Below the pieces are notes generated by a model. It ran no database searches. It was given only the letters and a program-made list of their open reading frames with translations, and was not told the origin of the DNA. From the NCBI GenBank assembly GCA_037783545.1, contig JBBELK010000515.1, positions 62,001 through 126,000 of the forward strand: DNA of 64,000 bases, in the 5' to 3' direction. How positions within the stretch are numbered: position 1 is the stretch's first letter; the number at the start of each line of letters is the position of its first letter. This DNA comes from Henricia sp. BOLD:AAB3569. Lineage: Eukaryota > Echinodermata > Asteroidea > Spinulosida > Echinasteridae. Made by a program: the position numbers and the translations under genes. This document shows positions 1 to 11,746 of this stretch, in pieces.

Positions 1-441
1 TGTACATGTACAAGCAACAGCCGTTGACACTTCAACATAACCTAGTATAAAAAAAGTATGGAGTTACAGTGTTGCACAAAAACTGTGAAAGTAGGCATCG
101 TATGATACCTTACCTAATTGCATGCCTTTTTACTTTTTAGGGTGAGGTAAGGCAACAATAGTGAGTTTTGGCTTCTGAAACTGTGTTTTAAAAGCATCCG
201 TTTTCGGAGTTGTTTGTGAAAGGTCTTTCCACCTGTGTGAGTCTTGGCCACAGTATGGGGCTATAATATAAAGCATGAATTCCGTTCACTGATCATCATT
301 TCATGCCATGTGCAAAGTCTTATTTATGGGGCCAATGCAATGCATTTTATCAATATTAAAGGTGGGAAATTTTGAATAAATTAAAATATTCAAATTCCAA
401 TGGCATTGTGTTCGTTTTCATCTTCAGTTGAACGAGTCGGA

Positions 442-586
442 ATGGGAAATACTTTGAAGACAGGATTGCGCACTGTTCAACGATTCAATGCAGAGAACCG
501 TGCTCACAGGTTAATGGATAAAGACAAAGTACGGACTGCACCGAGACATCCATCGACGGCAAAAGCTATCAAACAACTGCAAGACA
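442..586 (+). CDS. NDUFAF4: NDUFAF4 coding exon 1
   Basis: Encodes MGNTLKTGLRTVQRFNAENR and the APRHPST block. It ends at donor GTAAGA (587-592) after 48 codons plus one base (phase 1). The reading frame that continues to 648 is intron read-through. Confidence 0.88.
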
Positions 587-3500
587 GTAAGAAAAAAAGG
601 ACGAATTCCGTTTACTGGTCGCCACTTATTTTCCTTATAATGGCTTAAAGGAGTGTGGCCAGATCACATTTGTTTAACCATAATTCCCCGGGTTTACCTC
701 ATGGGTCATGAAATTTTTATATCATAACATCCATCATATTTTTTTCATTACAAATCTGAAACTCCCATGGTTCTAGGCCGCATATTTCGGAAGATATCGT
801 GGAAAAACCACATATTTTGTAAACTAATTTTCGACTTTGAAAAAATTTGGCGCAAAGCAGCTAGAGATATAGTAGCGTTGCTAAACATGCTGAATCAAAT
901 ATCGGGTTTGAACATCAACTTAGACGTTCACTTCTGTTGAGAGTAGATAAAACCACAAAATCACAAACAAGGTATACATGTACATGGACGGAAATTGCAA
1001 AAGATGGAAATCGCAAAGACCCTCTTAAACCGAAACAAGAACTTTTGAAAACGGCTATATTACAACATATTCGCGCCAACTACATGGCACCAAAATATTC
1101 GTGCCACTTGCGGACCTACCAGCGACACGCTGTCATGGCTGTGTGGTTTTTTCTAGCAGTTTATCTCGGAGATGAAAGATTATATTAAACATTTGTTTAA
1201 CCTTTTGCTTAACCTTTCGCACAGGTGATAAATGGGATTTTAAGGTTTTTTACAGTGGACCCCGAATCGGTAGGTGAAACTGCTAATTTTGACGTGGTGT
1301 GAAAATGGTATCGAAAAAACAGTCGCTGCATGTGTTAAAACTTGTATACATACGAAGTCTCTGGCAGTCGACGAGTCTCGTGGAGTCCTAAGTCGAGGTC
1401 AATTTACACGGTCTATGGACTGTGACACTTGCTCTTATACTTTCTTGAGATTTGCCTTGTCTTGAATTGCGACTTAAAAACGTCTGACTTGAATTGATAC
1501 TTGCTCTTAAAGATGTACTGTCCGTGCGTTTTGCATGTGGCACCTCAAAAAAAATAAAGGATTTTTAATTGATATTTTTCCCCGGGGTAAATCATCATGC
1601 ACGGACACCCAGATTTGCCTTATGATGATCTATAAACCATGTAAAAAGTTTGTTTGATGATAAAAATGCAAAATTAAGAAGGGGAAAATGTTATGCAGGA
1701 GAAGAGATTTGACAGGCCACCAGCCCAGAGGGCGTGCCGAACGCCGCGCACCACAGACCAAAAATGGGAAGTCGGACTTGGGCAGGTCTAGGCAAGCAGT
1801 GTTCTCCACTGCTAGAAATTGTCCAGGCGCGCTGAACAGCGCTCTCACGATATGATACCACTGAGTGGCTAGTGAATTATGTCTGGTGACTTTACACCTA
1901 CTTGGAATGATTTGGCTGTACTTCTTAGGTGTTTTAGAGGGGAAAATGGATCATTTTTGTCTTAGCGGCAAATTTGTCCGGGTGGCCTGCCCGGACAAAA
2001 CCGATAGTGAAGAACACTGGCAATGCACAAAAAAACTGCCATATGAAAACAGCGTTTTTCACAGGGTTGCCGATGTTTTTTCGTTAAAATAAAATAAATG
2101 CTTTACAAATTTGTTCAGAGAGAAAAAAAATTTGAATTTGCCGAGAACCAAGGACAATATAACTTTAAGACTTGCTCTAAGACTTTAATTGAGACTTGCT
2201 CTTGAAAACTTGAGATTTAAAGATAGTATACATGATTGGTAAACTGTTACAAATAATTTTATCCTCCTGTGTGATTGAAGATATGCATGATTAAAACCAA
2301 CCAGAGCATAAACCAGCTCCGTACTTAGTCTAACTTGAGAAAACAGTCAAAAGGGTTTGCAGTCATTTCGCCCCTGAACCATTTCGCCCTGAACCACGGC
2401 CTGTGCCTGAAGTGGTTTTGGGGCGAAGTGGCGTTTGGGCGATGTAGTGTTTGGACAAAGTGGTTTAAGGCGAAATGGCACTTGGGCGGAATGGTTTTAG
2501 GGCGAATTGAATTTTCGTCTCATGAGACGAAAACTAATTGTTTTACTCATTTCTCAAAGACTATAGCACTTCAGACAACCATTTCAGGGGAAGTTTTCTA
2601 CGGTCATCATGTTTATATTGTGTAAGTTAGGCATAAATCTGTGATTTTCGAGATACCAATCATGTATACTGCCTTTAAATTGAAACTTGCTTTTAGAGAA
2701 TAGAATCAAGACTTGCTTGTGAAGACTTGGGACTTGAATTGAGGTGCGGCAGGAAGAACTTGTTGGCATCTTTGCTCAAAGTTTGAACATTTTCTCATCT
2801 TGCAGAACATCCTGAAGTCTTAACACAGCAACAGTTGAAGGATGATAAACTCCTTGGGTTTCTGAGGAGCATCAGAGTTGAATCCACCGACCCCAAGCCA
2901 ACAAAAGCAATACCGGTACAAAGATTCAAAGTTTTTTATTCCATTGTGCCCAGACAATACCAAAAACACGTGTGTTTTTTGCACTATAGACTGCCGAAGT
3001 GAATACGTCATCTTTTGTTGGTTGCCTAGGCAATGGCTCTACACTAAAAATCACTGAACTATGTCCCTGTGCTTATGCAATTGTATTTTTTTCCGACGGC
3101 CATGGTGTTTAGAGCCAATTACCATGGCAACCCATGTCACACTTTGGCTGTCTATTGTATTCGATTTGGGCAATTGACAATACTTGTGCCACCATGAGTT
3201 TGATGCAGGAAGGCAAATTTTGCTATTTGTCATGTGAGGAAGTCAACACGCAAATTGCTAGATGCGTGATTAAACATAGAGCTACATGTATTTGTACTAC
3301 GTGCCAAAAAACATGTCCTACTTTTGATATAAGGCTGTGCCTAACGAATCGAATATTCGGTCATCCATCGAATATTTGAATAGCATTTTACTAAATTGAA
3401 TATTCGATATGTACTTTTACCACTTCAAACCAAACATGTCTTTCAGCTAGGAAAAAGTAAAAACCTTTTCCTTTGCCGAAACGGCTGCTTTGATTTCATA

Positions 3501-6153
3501 TTTGCGTCCAACCTTAAGTCCAGTGTACAAGGACAGACGATAACTTATGCGAAAACCTCTTGAGGCGAGGGACTTTAGATGCAAGTTCCAACATGAAGTT
3601 ACAAAAAAAAATTGGCAATAAAAAGGCTGCTCGATTCCTGTGAGCTGTGATTTTGGATGTGACAAAATCAATAAATTTTACAGAATTTTGAAAAAAATTA
3701 ACGTATTGAATATTTGATGGAAAATGAAAAAGATTTTTCGAGTGGTAAATTATTCGAAAATGCACACGCCTATTTTGATTGTCTGTCGTGGACTTGAACA
3801 AAAATTTCAAATCATATTTTTAAAAAGGCCTGACAAATTTTATTAAGCGAGTCGCATCAGTTTTGTCAGACAGGGTGAGATTTAAAAACCATACAATTGA
3901 GAAGGTATGCCTACTAAATAGCAGGCATACCATCTCAAGATCACCTTGGGACAATAGTTTGCACCATCACCCTCCTAAACAATCAATATTTGTATACTAT
4001 TGCACTTGTAAACATATATTATTTGTATAATATTTCATTATCAGGAAACATCAGACCAGAATGATTCTATTCCCAAGAGTAACCGCCTTCTACCGACAAC
4101 CAGAGTAGCAAATCCGGAAAGTTCATCGTTGTTTATGGTCCCGGATGAAGTACCACAGGGGCGACTCTCTGTACCCATGGCCATTGAAATGCTCGCCAAA
4201 CACAAACAAAACCCCAAGGTATTTAAGGTACAGTAAATCTTGAATAAGTCGGATCCAACGGGACCGACCAATTTTATCCGACTTAAGTGAAAATCCGACA
4301 CGCGAAGTGGAGACAATACACCTACAGATTCATTGATCTCCAACCACCTAACGATCGACAGTCTAAAAAAGCCTGAAATAAAGTAGCACTGGCTTGATTC
4401 CAACGCCAAAACATTTTAATTTTCGAACTACATTTTCATTTTTAGATGATGTACGTTACTGTTAGGCAGAAAATTGTAAGCATCATTTACTGGGCGTGAT
4501 CATGCGTTTGTGCATCAAGCGTTGCCGCCATCGTCAAATCGTGGCCATGCAGTATGTACACACATGTACTGCTCAGCCCTCCACCTTGGCCAATGAAAAA
4601 TGCAGCCGTGTGCTCTTGGCTGGGCAACTCAATGCACTGCTTTTATTTGACTTGACTCGAACTGCTGCTGATAACGTACACTGTGCGATGTACACATGCA
4701 CACGTAGGACTTCGACTGTACAACAATCATGTTCATGTAGGCAGCATTTCGGGAAAAGCCGCATTGGGCGGCCGTCAAAATAATTGATTTTTAACTGGGA
4801 AATTTCTCAACTCCTCGTGGTAATGTCAATTTTCGTCAATCCGACTTAAACTAGGTAAAACACAGGAATTGAACAAACAATCTAGTTTGATGTGTCCGAG
4901 ATAAGCAAAAATCCGACTTGCGCGATCCGACTTAAGTGATGAATTTTTATAAGGAAAAACAAATCCAAGCGATTTGTCCGAGATTTACTGTAACTTGAAT
5001 TTTTGAATGTTTGGTTTTTGCTTCTACAGTCTGGTTGCGCATTTGGAAACCAAATATTCGAAACCATGTGCCAAAAAAAAATGATCTTTCATTTTCAGTG
5101 CATAGTTCCAAGATTGCCCAAAAAACTGCACCCCCTTGGATATTGTTGCTATGCCTCACAAGCTATCGCAAAAATGGCGAGACACAACTCAACGGTATTT
5201 ACGTTTTAGGGTAGATGGTAATCTTATAGTACACACTGAGCAAAGGACCAGTAATGCAGGGATGTCATATATTTATAAAAACGTGCTTTATTAACTTTAA
5301 ACAGCAAATCATACGACATTGAAACTGAAATTCACTTGGGTTGCTGCATACAACTATATACTACCGCTTATGGCTTAAAAGCACAGGCGTACTGTTGTGA
5401 ACGATATGCTAATGCACTGCAGAGGTCGAAATTAACACTGGTCCTGTGATCGGATACCAGTAAAAAATCACAAAGGACCACTGGATCTGTCAAAGACGCT
5501 GGTCCGATGGACCAGTGAAAACATTTAAAACTGACTCGTGGAAACATTCTCTGATGCCTAATATGCAGTAAACATTTCTTACTCAATGCGAATAATTCCT
5601 GGTTACCACAAACAATTCCTGATCACTTTAGACCTTTTCAGATTTAACTTCATTTCTTTCTCCGATCTCTCCAGACATGCCCCAGTGTTGGATCAAAAAG
5701 CAATCCCACCCATCCTGCACTCAAAGACCTTTTTAAACCAGAAAGGATTGCAGTATCTCGGTGCCATTTTGAAAAGCACCAAATTTTCAGCAGGACTGGT
5801 AGAGTTATCTTATCTACTGGTCCTTCTGACCAGCATCAAATTCAGGTTGATTTTGATCCCTGCACTGTCTGCGTAGCTCTGTCGTGATTGGTCATAGATG
5901 GTCATGCGGGTTCGACTTGATTGACAGGTCGGAACTGTGCATTGAAAATAACACTTGGTCTTAAAGACGTGGGACTTGAATCGAGACATATTTTTGTTTT
6001 CCATTTTAGGAGTGGACAGTAGAGAGGTTAGCGTCCAGCTACAAATTAGATCTAACCGACGCCAAGAATATTCTGGAGTATTTCCGATCCTTCAAAGTCA
6101 TCCCGATTGACATTACCACCCATACTTCGCCAGCCCGTCTCGTGGGCAGGTGA
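442..6153 (+). CDS. NDUFAF4: NDUFAF4, mitochondrial complex I assembly factor 4 (four exons)
   Basis: Spliced gene with coding exons 442-586, 2806-2915, 4045-4218 and 6010-6153; 573 nt, 190 aa plus TGA. All three introns are GT..AG with phases 1, 0 and 0, and the frame stays open throughout. The protein matches human NDUFAF4 (175 aa, recalled) along its length: Met-Gly start, FNAENRAHR (human FNLENRAER), APRHPST identical, KHPEV, DDKLLGFLRSI (human DEKLLSFLKDV), then EWTVERLASSYKLD before a hydrophobic ILEYFRSFKV (human LLKYFVTFEV). In the family this small matrix protein works with NDUFAF3 in building the Q module of respiratory complex I. I start at 442 because it gives the family's MG N-terminus; an in-frame ATG at 400 would add 14 residues. 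Intron sizes (2219, 1129 and 1791 bp) are inflated by transposons. Recognition is by memory, without a database search. Confidence 0.9.
587..2805 (+). other. NDUFAF4 intron 1 with repeat insertions
   Basis: Contains a GACTTGAATTGA-type degenerate minisatellite (about 1470-1515 and 2160-2220, again 2680-2745). It also holds a small inverted-repeat element whose two halves lie at about 2217-2317 and 2617-2678. The intact relative sits at about 33104-33266. The 300 bp between the halves is rich in GGCGAARTGG words and looks like a later insertion. No coding exon seen. Confidence 0.6.
2806..2915 (+). CDS. NDUFAF4: NDUFAF4 coding exon 2
   Basis: Acceptor TTTCTCATCTTGCAG ends at 2805 and the donor GTACAA starts at 2916. 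Codes for K-HPEVLTQQQLKDDKLLGFL and on to TKAIP. The first codon is completed by the last base of exon 1. Confidence 0.88.
2916..4044 (+). other. NDUFAF4 intron 2
   Basis: No exon recognised. The stretch 3085-3155, with CCATGGCAAC inside, is a dispersed repeat also present at about 7580-7655. Confidence 0.5.
4045..4218 (+). CDS. NDUFAF4: NDUFAF4 coding exon 3
   Basis: Acceptor TTTCATTATCAG ends at 4044; donor GTATTT starts at 4219. Exactly 58 codons. It includes VPQGRLSVPMAIEMLAKHK, which aligns with human IPKGKISIVEALTLLNNHK. Confidence 0.88.
4231..4990. mobile_element. pogo/Tigger-like non-autonomous element in NDUFAF4 intron 3
   Basis: 760 bp. Termini CAGTAAATCT and AGATTTACTG are perfect inverted repeats, flanked by TA on both sides (4229-4230 and 4991-4992). 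Further inward the arms share CGGATCC/CCGACTTAAGTG words. TA duplication and CAGT ends fit the pogo/Tigger branch of Tc1/mariner. No transposase frame seen. Confidence 0.7.
4991..6009 (+). other. Remainder of NDUFAF4 intron 3
   Basis: About 1 kb without a recognised exon. It contains several 'ggaccagtg/actggtcc' words (5240-5850) and one GACTTGAATCGAGAC minisatellite fragment (5945-5990). Confidence 0.45.
6010..6153 (+). CDS. NDUFAF4: NDUFAF4 coding exon 4 and stop
   Basis: Acceptor TTCCATTTTAG ends at 6009. 47 codons starting EWTVERLASSYKLD, then TGA at 6151-6153. An ATTAAA at 6197-6202 is the only poly(A)-signal-like hexamer close downstream; its use is uncertain. Confidence 0.88.
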   Translation, partial: EWTVERLASSYKLDLTDAKNILEYFRSFKVIPIDITTHTSPARLVGR

Positions 6154-6198
6154 TGATTAGACTTGGGCCATTTTTGAATTGTCCGAAGTTCATTAGAT

Positions 6199-7884
6199 TA
6201 AAAGGAGCCTGTTCAGATTTTCCCAGAAAATATATTTTGTTCTAACCTCGGGTACGAGTTGTCGCGGGTTCGAGTTGTCCCGGGTACGTGTTGTCTAGTA
6301 TTCATATAAAACACCTCCCCAAATGTTATCCATGGGAAGAAAACAGGAAATTTGCAATCTCAAATTTGGATGTGGAAGCAAAAAGATTGGTGTGATTACT
6401 GCACTGCTTTACTAAACGGATAAATTAATTTACTAAACAGAAGCGTTCGAGATGCTTACACCGTGTAACACCAACTTACACTGGAGCGTTATTTTAGCCA
6501 TCGCGTGATACACGAGTCTGCTCCGGTGGCAGCCACCACTGCCCGAGCTCGCTGGCGGGTCTCTGGTGTAAAGCTTGGTGTAATGACGTCATGACTACAT
6601 GTAGTAACCGCGAGTAGTAAAACATGGCAGTTTGGAATCGCGACACAAAATACAATGTAGGAGAGAATAGTGCTGTACCGGTAAATACATTTTGCTTAAA
6701 GGTACACACCTGCCTACTGTTTACATGATTTAGTGATGCAGCAGCATTGACAATACTTGTTTGATGGTCGTTGCGAAAAAATTTCATCAAAATATCCCCT
6801 AAAGAAGTGCAAAAATAACGAAAACGGTCAAAAGACGGGTTATACGCTTTACCAGCCGTTGCAACAACGCGAGAGCCTCACGACTTTGTCACAAACGATT
6901 CGCTCTTCTCCTGCGCAGGATATCTCGAATTTTCTGCTCACGATTTCACTGGACAGCCCGGACGACCGAATAGAAATTTCCGTTTTCTTTTGAGGAGTTG
7001 GCATCATGTTTTTTCTTCACGAACGTACGTGCACCGAAGCAACACGCCCGTGTGTGTGCACTCAGGCTATTTGCCGTATACTGCGCGGGGCAAATTTCTA
7101 CACTCTACGGTAGTCTGCCGTAGCACGCGCTCGCTCCCGTTCTCCGGACTCTCGAAACAAACAATTATGTTCGAATTTTCATACTTATGTTTAACTTTGT
7201 TTCATACCTGTATAAATAGTCTCTCTTTTGTGAATTACTTATAAATATTGGGGGGAAATCAGAGTTGAATTTGGTGCAGTTCTGCAGTAACAAACTTTTA
7301 TACGGCTGGAAATACAACTGACTCACAAGACCACGTGACTTTTCGGAACCAGAATTTGGTTCCAAAAAGTCACGTGACCTTGGATTTTTCAAAAGGGCTC
7401 AAAAACGGCTAAATTTGACAGCGTCTTTTCAGGATATATCTAATTTACTCTCGAATGCGCTTCAGAATAATGTATGGGTCTATTTCGAGCCCAAAATAGC
7501 CCAACAAAGAAGGTGTGTTCCTTTAATCAGCAGATGTCTGTGGGCATTGACAAAGTTTTTTGCGGTTCTTTTGCAATGGTACTTTTTTTCCAACAGCCAT
7601 GTTAGTTTAGAGCCAATTGCCATGGCAACGCACGTCACACTTCGGCTGTCTATTTAAAGCGAAACCTTGTGTCCTTCGTTTTGCATCTTCTGGGGGCTTC
7701 CCCTGGTATAAACCCCCTGTTACACGGTGTAAGCATCTCAAATGCCCCTAGTGTTTTCTGTAAACAAATGTATTACAGACTGAGAGCGCGAAATTCCAGA
7801 ATGGTTATAGAAAACAATGAAAAATTATAGGATCTCACAATCTCAACATTCATGGGAAAAATGTGACCTGGACATGCTCCTTTA
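6199..7884. mobile_element. AAAGGAGC-family MITE carrying a nested insertion
   Basis: Ends AAAGGAGCCTGTTCAG and CTGGACATGCTCCTTT are inverted repeats. Other copies run uninterrupted for about 330-345 bp at 31800-32146, 44458-44790 and 54210-54540. This copy is split by the element at 6449-7739. Left-end fragments also occur at about 11022-11190, 17850-18045 and 23680-23910. Confidence 0.6.
6449..7739. mobile_element. 1.29-kb TIR element nested in a MITE, itself carrying a nested element
   Basis: 22-bp perfect inverted termini (GAGATGCTTACACCGTGTAA at 6449; rightmost copy 7718-7739). Inside, about 6698-7526, lies a second element with AAAGGTACACACC/GGTGTGTTCCTTT ends. Related fragments are at about 37280-37780 and 39008-39120. 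This makes a three-deep nest. No transposase frame seen. Confidence 0.65.
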
Positions 7885-8187
7885 CACCTGCTTGCGCAAA
7901 TTCAGAAATTGCGCCGAGCATAAAGAGTGCACCCAACACACTCGAGAAACAAAATTGTGCTGAACGAGTGTAACTCGTTTTATACAAAGAACGAGGAATT
8001 TGACCTGCTGGAAATCGGATACGAACACAAAGAATGGCTGTGGGCGACGCCATTTAGTGCGGAAACTGGGCGAAGAATGACGTTTTTGTAGACAACTCCT
8101 TCATGTACTCTGTTTGCAGTACTACAGAGCTCTGGAAGTGCCATCCGACTTGTTGAGACCCTAAGATTATGCACCTACCAATTGTTT

Positions 8188-8425
8188 CCCCCCGCGCTGC
8201 CCCACTCCCTAGGTGGTTCTTTGGTCACGTTTTTCATGCCCCGGAGTGGGGCATTTGACCCGTGTATTTGTTAACAAGACACGTATGTTTTGCACCAGAG
8301 GGTGTGGATTTTTGTCGCCTAAATGTTGCCCCAGGGGTGGGGATTTTGTCACAAAAAAGTGACAATCCCCACCTCTTAGGTGGGGTAGCCCGGGGTGGAG
8401 GGGTGGGGGAAACAATTGATAAGTG
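8188..8425. repeat. C/G-rich inverted-repeat MITE (TRIM-duplicon family)
   Basis: Ends resemble TTGTTTCCCCC...GGGGGAAACAA; inner arms carry GGTGGGG/CCCCACC words. Relatives in the opposite orientation lie in the TRIM 5' introns at about 22090-22335, 30563-30840, 49380-49480 and 58715-58965. The left breakpoint of the 3,427-bp tandem unit (8316) falls inside this copy. Confidence 0.6.
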
Positions 8426-8812
8426 CATTAGGCATGCAACTTTTCAGCTGCTCAGCTGACTTTTTCTTTTTTTGTTTCCTTATTTGTCCCATTGAAAATA
8501 AAAAACACTACTGTACAAAGTTGGAGATTTTGTGCATTTTCCTCTTTTTTGTTATGACACAGTTGCATGGCTGTGATATTATTTATTGCCGCAAGTACAT
8601 TTGTCCTACATTCTGGATGTCGTCTTCCTGAGATATTTATCACGGAATGACAATGTTCGACGCCGGAGTCGAGTATAATCGATTCCACTTTGGGAATTGG
8701 AATATCGCGGTTCCGGATTTTTGAGGAATCGATTCCTCTTCATTTAGATTCGATTCCCAATGATAGCGTGCCAATTCCAAACAATAGCGTGCCAATTCCA
8801 AACATTACCTAG

Positions 8813-9216
8813 CAGGGCTGTAGTCAAGGTCCGAGTCCAGCAAACATCCGAGTCCTCAGCAGGCAGAGTCCAATTTCAAGTGCAAGTGTCAATGATCGTG
8901 CCTGTGATCTTAGCAGCTCGTAAGTTTGCTTTAGGCCGCAAAAAAAATTTCTTTGGGAGGTGACATACATTTCGAGTGCTAAACATTATTTTAAGCAGTA
9001 GAAATTATATATTTTACGTTCTCGGAATTTTATTTTACATGTTCGACATACTTTCGGCCCCAAAATAAATTACAATAGACACTTCAAATAATTTTCGGCG
9101 CCTGTATAATGTAGTTTTTGTAAAATATTGTATATTTTATTTTTTTCGATGGACTCGGCCCAAGTTCTTAAAAATCGGGACTCGAGTCCGAGTCCGGACT
9201 CGAGTCTACAGCGTTG
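8813..9216. mobile_element. hAT-like MITE, 404 bp
   Basis: Flanked by the 8-bp direct repeat TTACCTAG (8805-8812, 9217-9224). Termini CAGGGCTGTAG and CTACAGCGTTG are imperfect inverted repeats, followed inward by CCGAGTCC/GGACTCGAGTCC words. An 8-bp duplication with a CAGGG-type end is the hAT signature. It sits inside an older GGAGTCGA-ended repeat (about 8655-9418) whose relative at 51751-52203 lacks it. Confidence 0.8.
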
Positions 9217-9442
9217 TTACCTAGCTAATCCAGTTACAAAATACTTGATACAGACCGTCGCAATAATTGGGTCGTCTACAAAATATGTAGTTTTGTCAAT
9301 GCACATGTAGGTGAACACGCTAAATGTATTTAACGTTTTTTCGTGAAAAATGGAATCGATCATCTATTGTTTTCTGAAATGGGAGTCGACTCTGAAAATG
9401 CTGGAGTCGTCCAAGCCTAAACCTTATCCCATCCAAATCCGT

Positions 9443-9497
9443 CCCCTCCCCTCCCCTCCCCTCCCCTCCCCTCCCCTCCCCTCCCCTCCCCTCCCCA
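9443..9497. repeat. (CCCCT)n microsatellite
   Basis: About eleven pure CCCCT units; identical arrays at 12870-12924 and 16297-16351. Equal lengths in all three copies are unusual for a microsatellite unless duplication is very recent. Confidence 0.9.
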
Positions 9498-9717
9498 ACC
9501 CATTTAAAACTACGTTGAATTGACGTATGGATGGCTCCAACAAAAACATTAATACATGTAGTTGCACATTGCAGTACATGTATTTACATAAATTTGTAAA
9601 ATGATCAATTTCGACAATGTCATTTTAGTGAACAGGTAATTTCTTTATTTCATCACGACAGTTGTTCATTTCACCATGATCGTATTCGCTACATCAGGTG
9701 GGATAAATCTCACTGCC

Positions 9718-10150
9718 GAGTCTTTACACGGTAAAGGGGGCATTATTTTAGCAACACAGACCATATTTTCCAGAAAATACCTTTGTCTGGTCTCAAAATA
9801 AAAGAAATAATTTTAAGTTGTTCTGAAGAGATAACTTGGGCCCAAAAAGGTTACAAATAGTGTTACAACATGCCTTTCCAAAAACCCCGTGTACAAATTT
9901 CCAATATACGCTCGTAACCGGGACGGACACTTGTGTTACATTTTAGGCCGTCCCGGTTACGAGCATATTTGAAATTTGTACACAGGGTTTTTAGAAATGA
10001 TGTTGTCACACTATTTGTAACCCTTTTTTGGGCCAAAGTTATCTCTTCAGAACAACTTAAACTTATTTCTTTTATTTTGAGACCACACAAAGGTGTTTCC
10101 TCAAATGTGGTCCGTGTTGCCAAAATGCCCCCTTCACTGTGGAAAGACCC
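9718..10150. mobile_element. 433-bp foldback element
   Basis: Two arms of roughly 190-200 bp in opposite orientation, visibly similar but not identical, joined by a short loop near 9940. Ends GAGTCTTTACAC and rc GGGTCTTTCCAC. CTGCC flanks both sides (9713-9717, 10151-10155). Related duplicons at 22920 and 52431 read ACTGGCCACC straight through, an empty-site configuration. Confidence 0.75.
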
Positions 10151-10302
10151 CTGCCACCAAATGTAAATTATTAGGCCCATAACATTTGCATAATTGTATA
10201 TTTTGTTTAACTGTACCAATTTATAGCACCTGTGGCCATATGCACACGATATGTGACAAAAGGTATGCACCCCCACTTGTATAGTTGCCCACATTGGTGA
10301 TA

Positions 10303-10617
10303 CCATGGTCGAGTGGTTTAGTTCGTCGACTCGCAACAGGGGTGAAAACTGTCTTGATGTCGCGGGTTCGAAACCCGGCAGGTTACTTGTGTCCTGGAGT
10401 ATAAGGCATTAAACCACAATTGCTCCATCCTTCAGAAGGGATTCAAAGCCGTTGGTGCAGTGAGTTGTGTAACGCACTTAAAAGATCCCAGAGCATTCTT
10501 TCGTGAAAAGCAAGGGGATTACCCAGTGTCTTTGGCCGTCAGATGCCAATGGCGCCACCCACCTACATGTACGTGGAAGATATTATACGGGCTGCGATTT
10601 GAAGTTCATTAAACCCA
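10303..10617 (+). mobile_element. tRNA-derived SINE
   Basis: Pol III-type box A TGGTCGAGTGG (10306-10316) and box B GGTTCGAAACC (10365-10375) in tRNA spacing. A conserved body follows (CAATTGCTCCATCCTTCAGA, AATGGCGCCACCCACCTA), ending near TTCATTAAACCCA. Copies: 13730-14044, 17154-17467, 23080-23366, 43811-44162 and 52574-52923 (continuing at 53902). Confidence 0.8.
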
Positions 10618-10874
10618 ATAAATTGTCTCAAGTATCCAAGGAATTGTAAAGGAATTCCTTTCAGGTTTTTTATTTTATTTTTTTGGGGGGAGGGGGGTGG
10701 TGCGTTAAACGGGATGTGTGTTGAGGTATAGGGGCAATACAGGTAGTCTTTGTCACATATCGTGCTGGTATGACACTTATCTTGCAGAAGCATTACACAA
10801 ATTGTCAAAACAAGCTCAGCAAAACATGTACATCAAATAGTGTTGATTTTTTTAACTTCCTACAAAGAAACTAA

Positions 10875-11006
10875 GGGCGTGTTTGTTTCGGACGAATCCG
10901 CCGATCCCGAGATCTGCGCAGATGGTACAGCTAGATTCAACTATGCATAGCGCTGAACCATCTGCGCAGATCGGGATCGGCAGATTCGTCCGAAACAAAC
11001 AAGCCC
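10875..11006. mobile_element. Palindromic MITE, 132 bp
   Basis: Arms of about 50 bp (outer TGTTTGTTTCGGACGAAT) fold around a short loop. The corresponding place in the older paralog near 17712 reads GAAACCAAGTTAAAG without it, so it inserted after those sequences split. Confidence 0.75.
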
Positions 11007-11205
11007 CAAGTTAAGGTAGCGTTTCAGATTTTTCCAGAAAATATATTTCGTTTGAACCAGACGATTTGTTACAGTATACGTCCTAAAAATTCATCCATGG
11101 GACGAAAAGATGAAATTTGCAATCTCCAAATTGGATGTTGAAGCAAAAAGGTTGGTGTAATTACTGTACTGCTTTATGGTCTAATACGTCCCCTCCATCG
11201 ATATA

Positions 11206-11417
11206 CACTGAGCAAAAATATAAACGCCCCATGTAAATTATTTATGTAACATGAAATGGGCGACCCTAAATGAGCTGATATTGTCTTATAATTGTACAAA
11301 ATGTTTATTTGTAAACATTTGTGTCCATCTCTGCCAGTGAGCAATTGCTCAGTGATTCCACCCACAACAATAAAAGTTTCAAAGTGTCACATGGGGCGTT
11401 TATAATTTTGTTCAGTG
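11206..11417. mobile_element. mariner-type MITE, 212 bp, with matching empty site
   Basis: Ends CACTGAGCAAAAATATAAAC and the inverted GTTTATAATTTTGTTCAGTG, flanked by TA. The paralog near 18042-18062 reads TCCATCGATATATAATCACT, exactly the sequence expected before insertion with a TA duplication. Also at 14633-14844. Confidence 0.85.
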
Positions 11418-11630
11418 TATAATCACTGGTTGCGGCAACACCCTCTGAATTTGAAGCCACTTTCCGCCATCTTAGTACTCCAAATACAATGCCTTGCCTA
11501 GAGTGGTCATACTGTTTTCATGCATGGACCGGGGAGCAGTCTAGGCAAAGCATTGTGTTGGGAGAACTTGGTGCCCGGCGCATGGCTACAATTTAATTCT
11601 GTGTAGCCAGCTGCTATAGAGCCTTTGCAC

Positions 11631-11746
11631 GGCGGCCATGACAGGGGGCAATCACATTGTTACCATGAGTCATGCATGAGTAGGTGCTTTGTGGTTCTAT
11701 TGTTACATCATTTAAATACGAAAACCTGCCCCCTGTCATGGCCGCC
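11631..11746. mobile_element. Short inverted-repeat element at the tandem-unit junction
   Basis: Perfect 20-bp inverted ends GGCGGCCATGACAGGGGGCA (11631-11650) and its complement (11727-11746). The last four bases, CGCC, are also the first bases of the next tandem unit, so the duplication breakpoint sits in this terminus. Confidence 0.75.

Larger units (their letters stand above)
8316..11742. repeat. 3,427-bp tandem unit, copy 1
   Basis: First of two full direct copies plus a partial third; I noticed no base difference between copies. The junction word CGCCTAAATG starts the unit at 8316 and again at 11743 and 15170. Short open frames in it, including one of 157 codons across a foldback, recur only because the unit recurs. 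No gene recognised. Confidence 0.92.

Noticed and set aside
9863-10336. 157-codon open frame on the minus strand, repeated in the next tandem unit
   Set aside because: It runs across both arms of a foldback and into a SINE. It is repeated only because the unit is duplicated, and has no recognisable domain.
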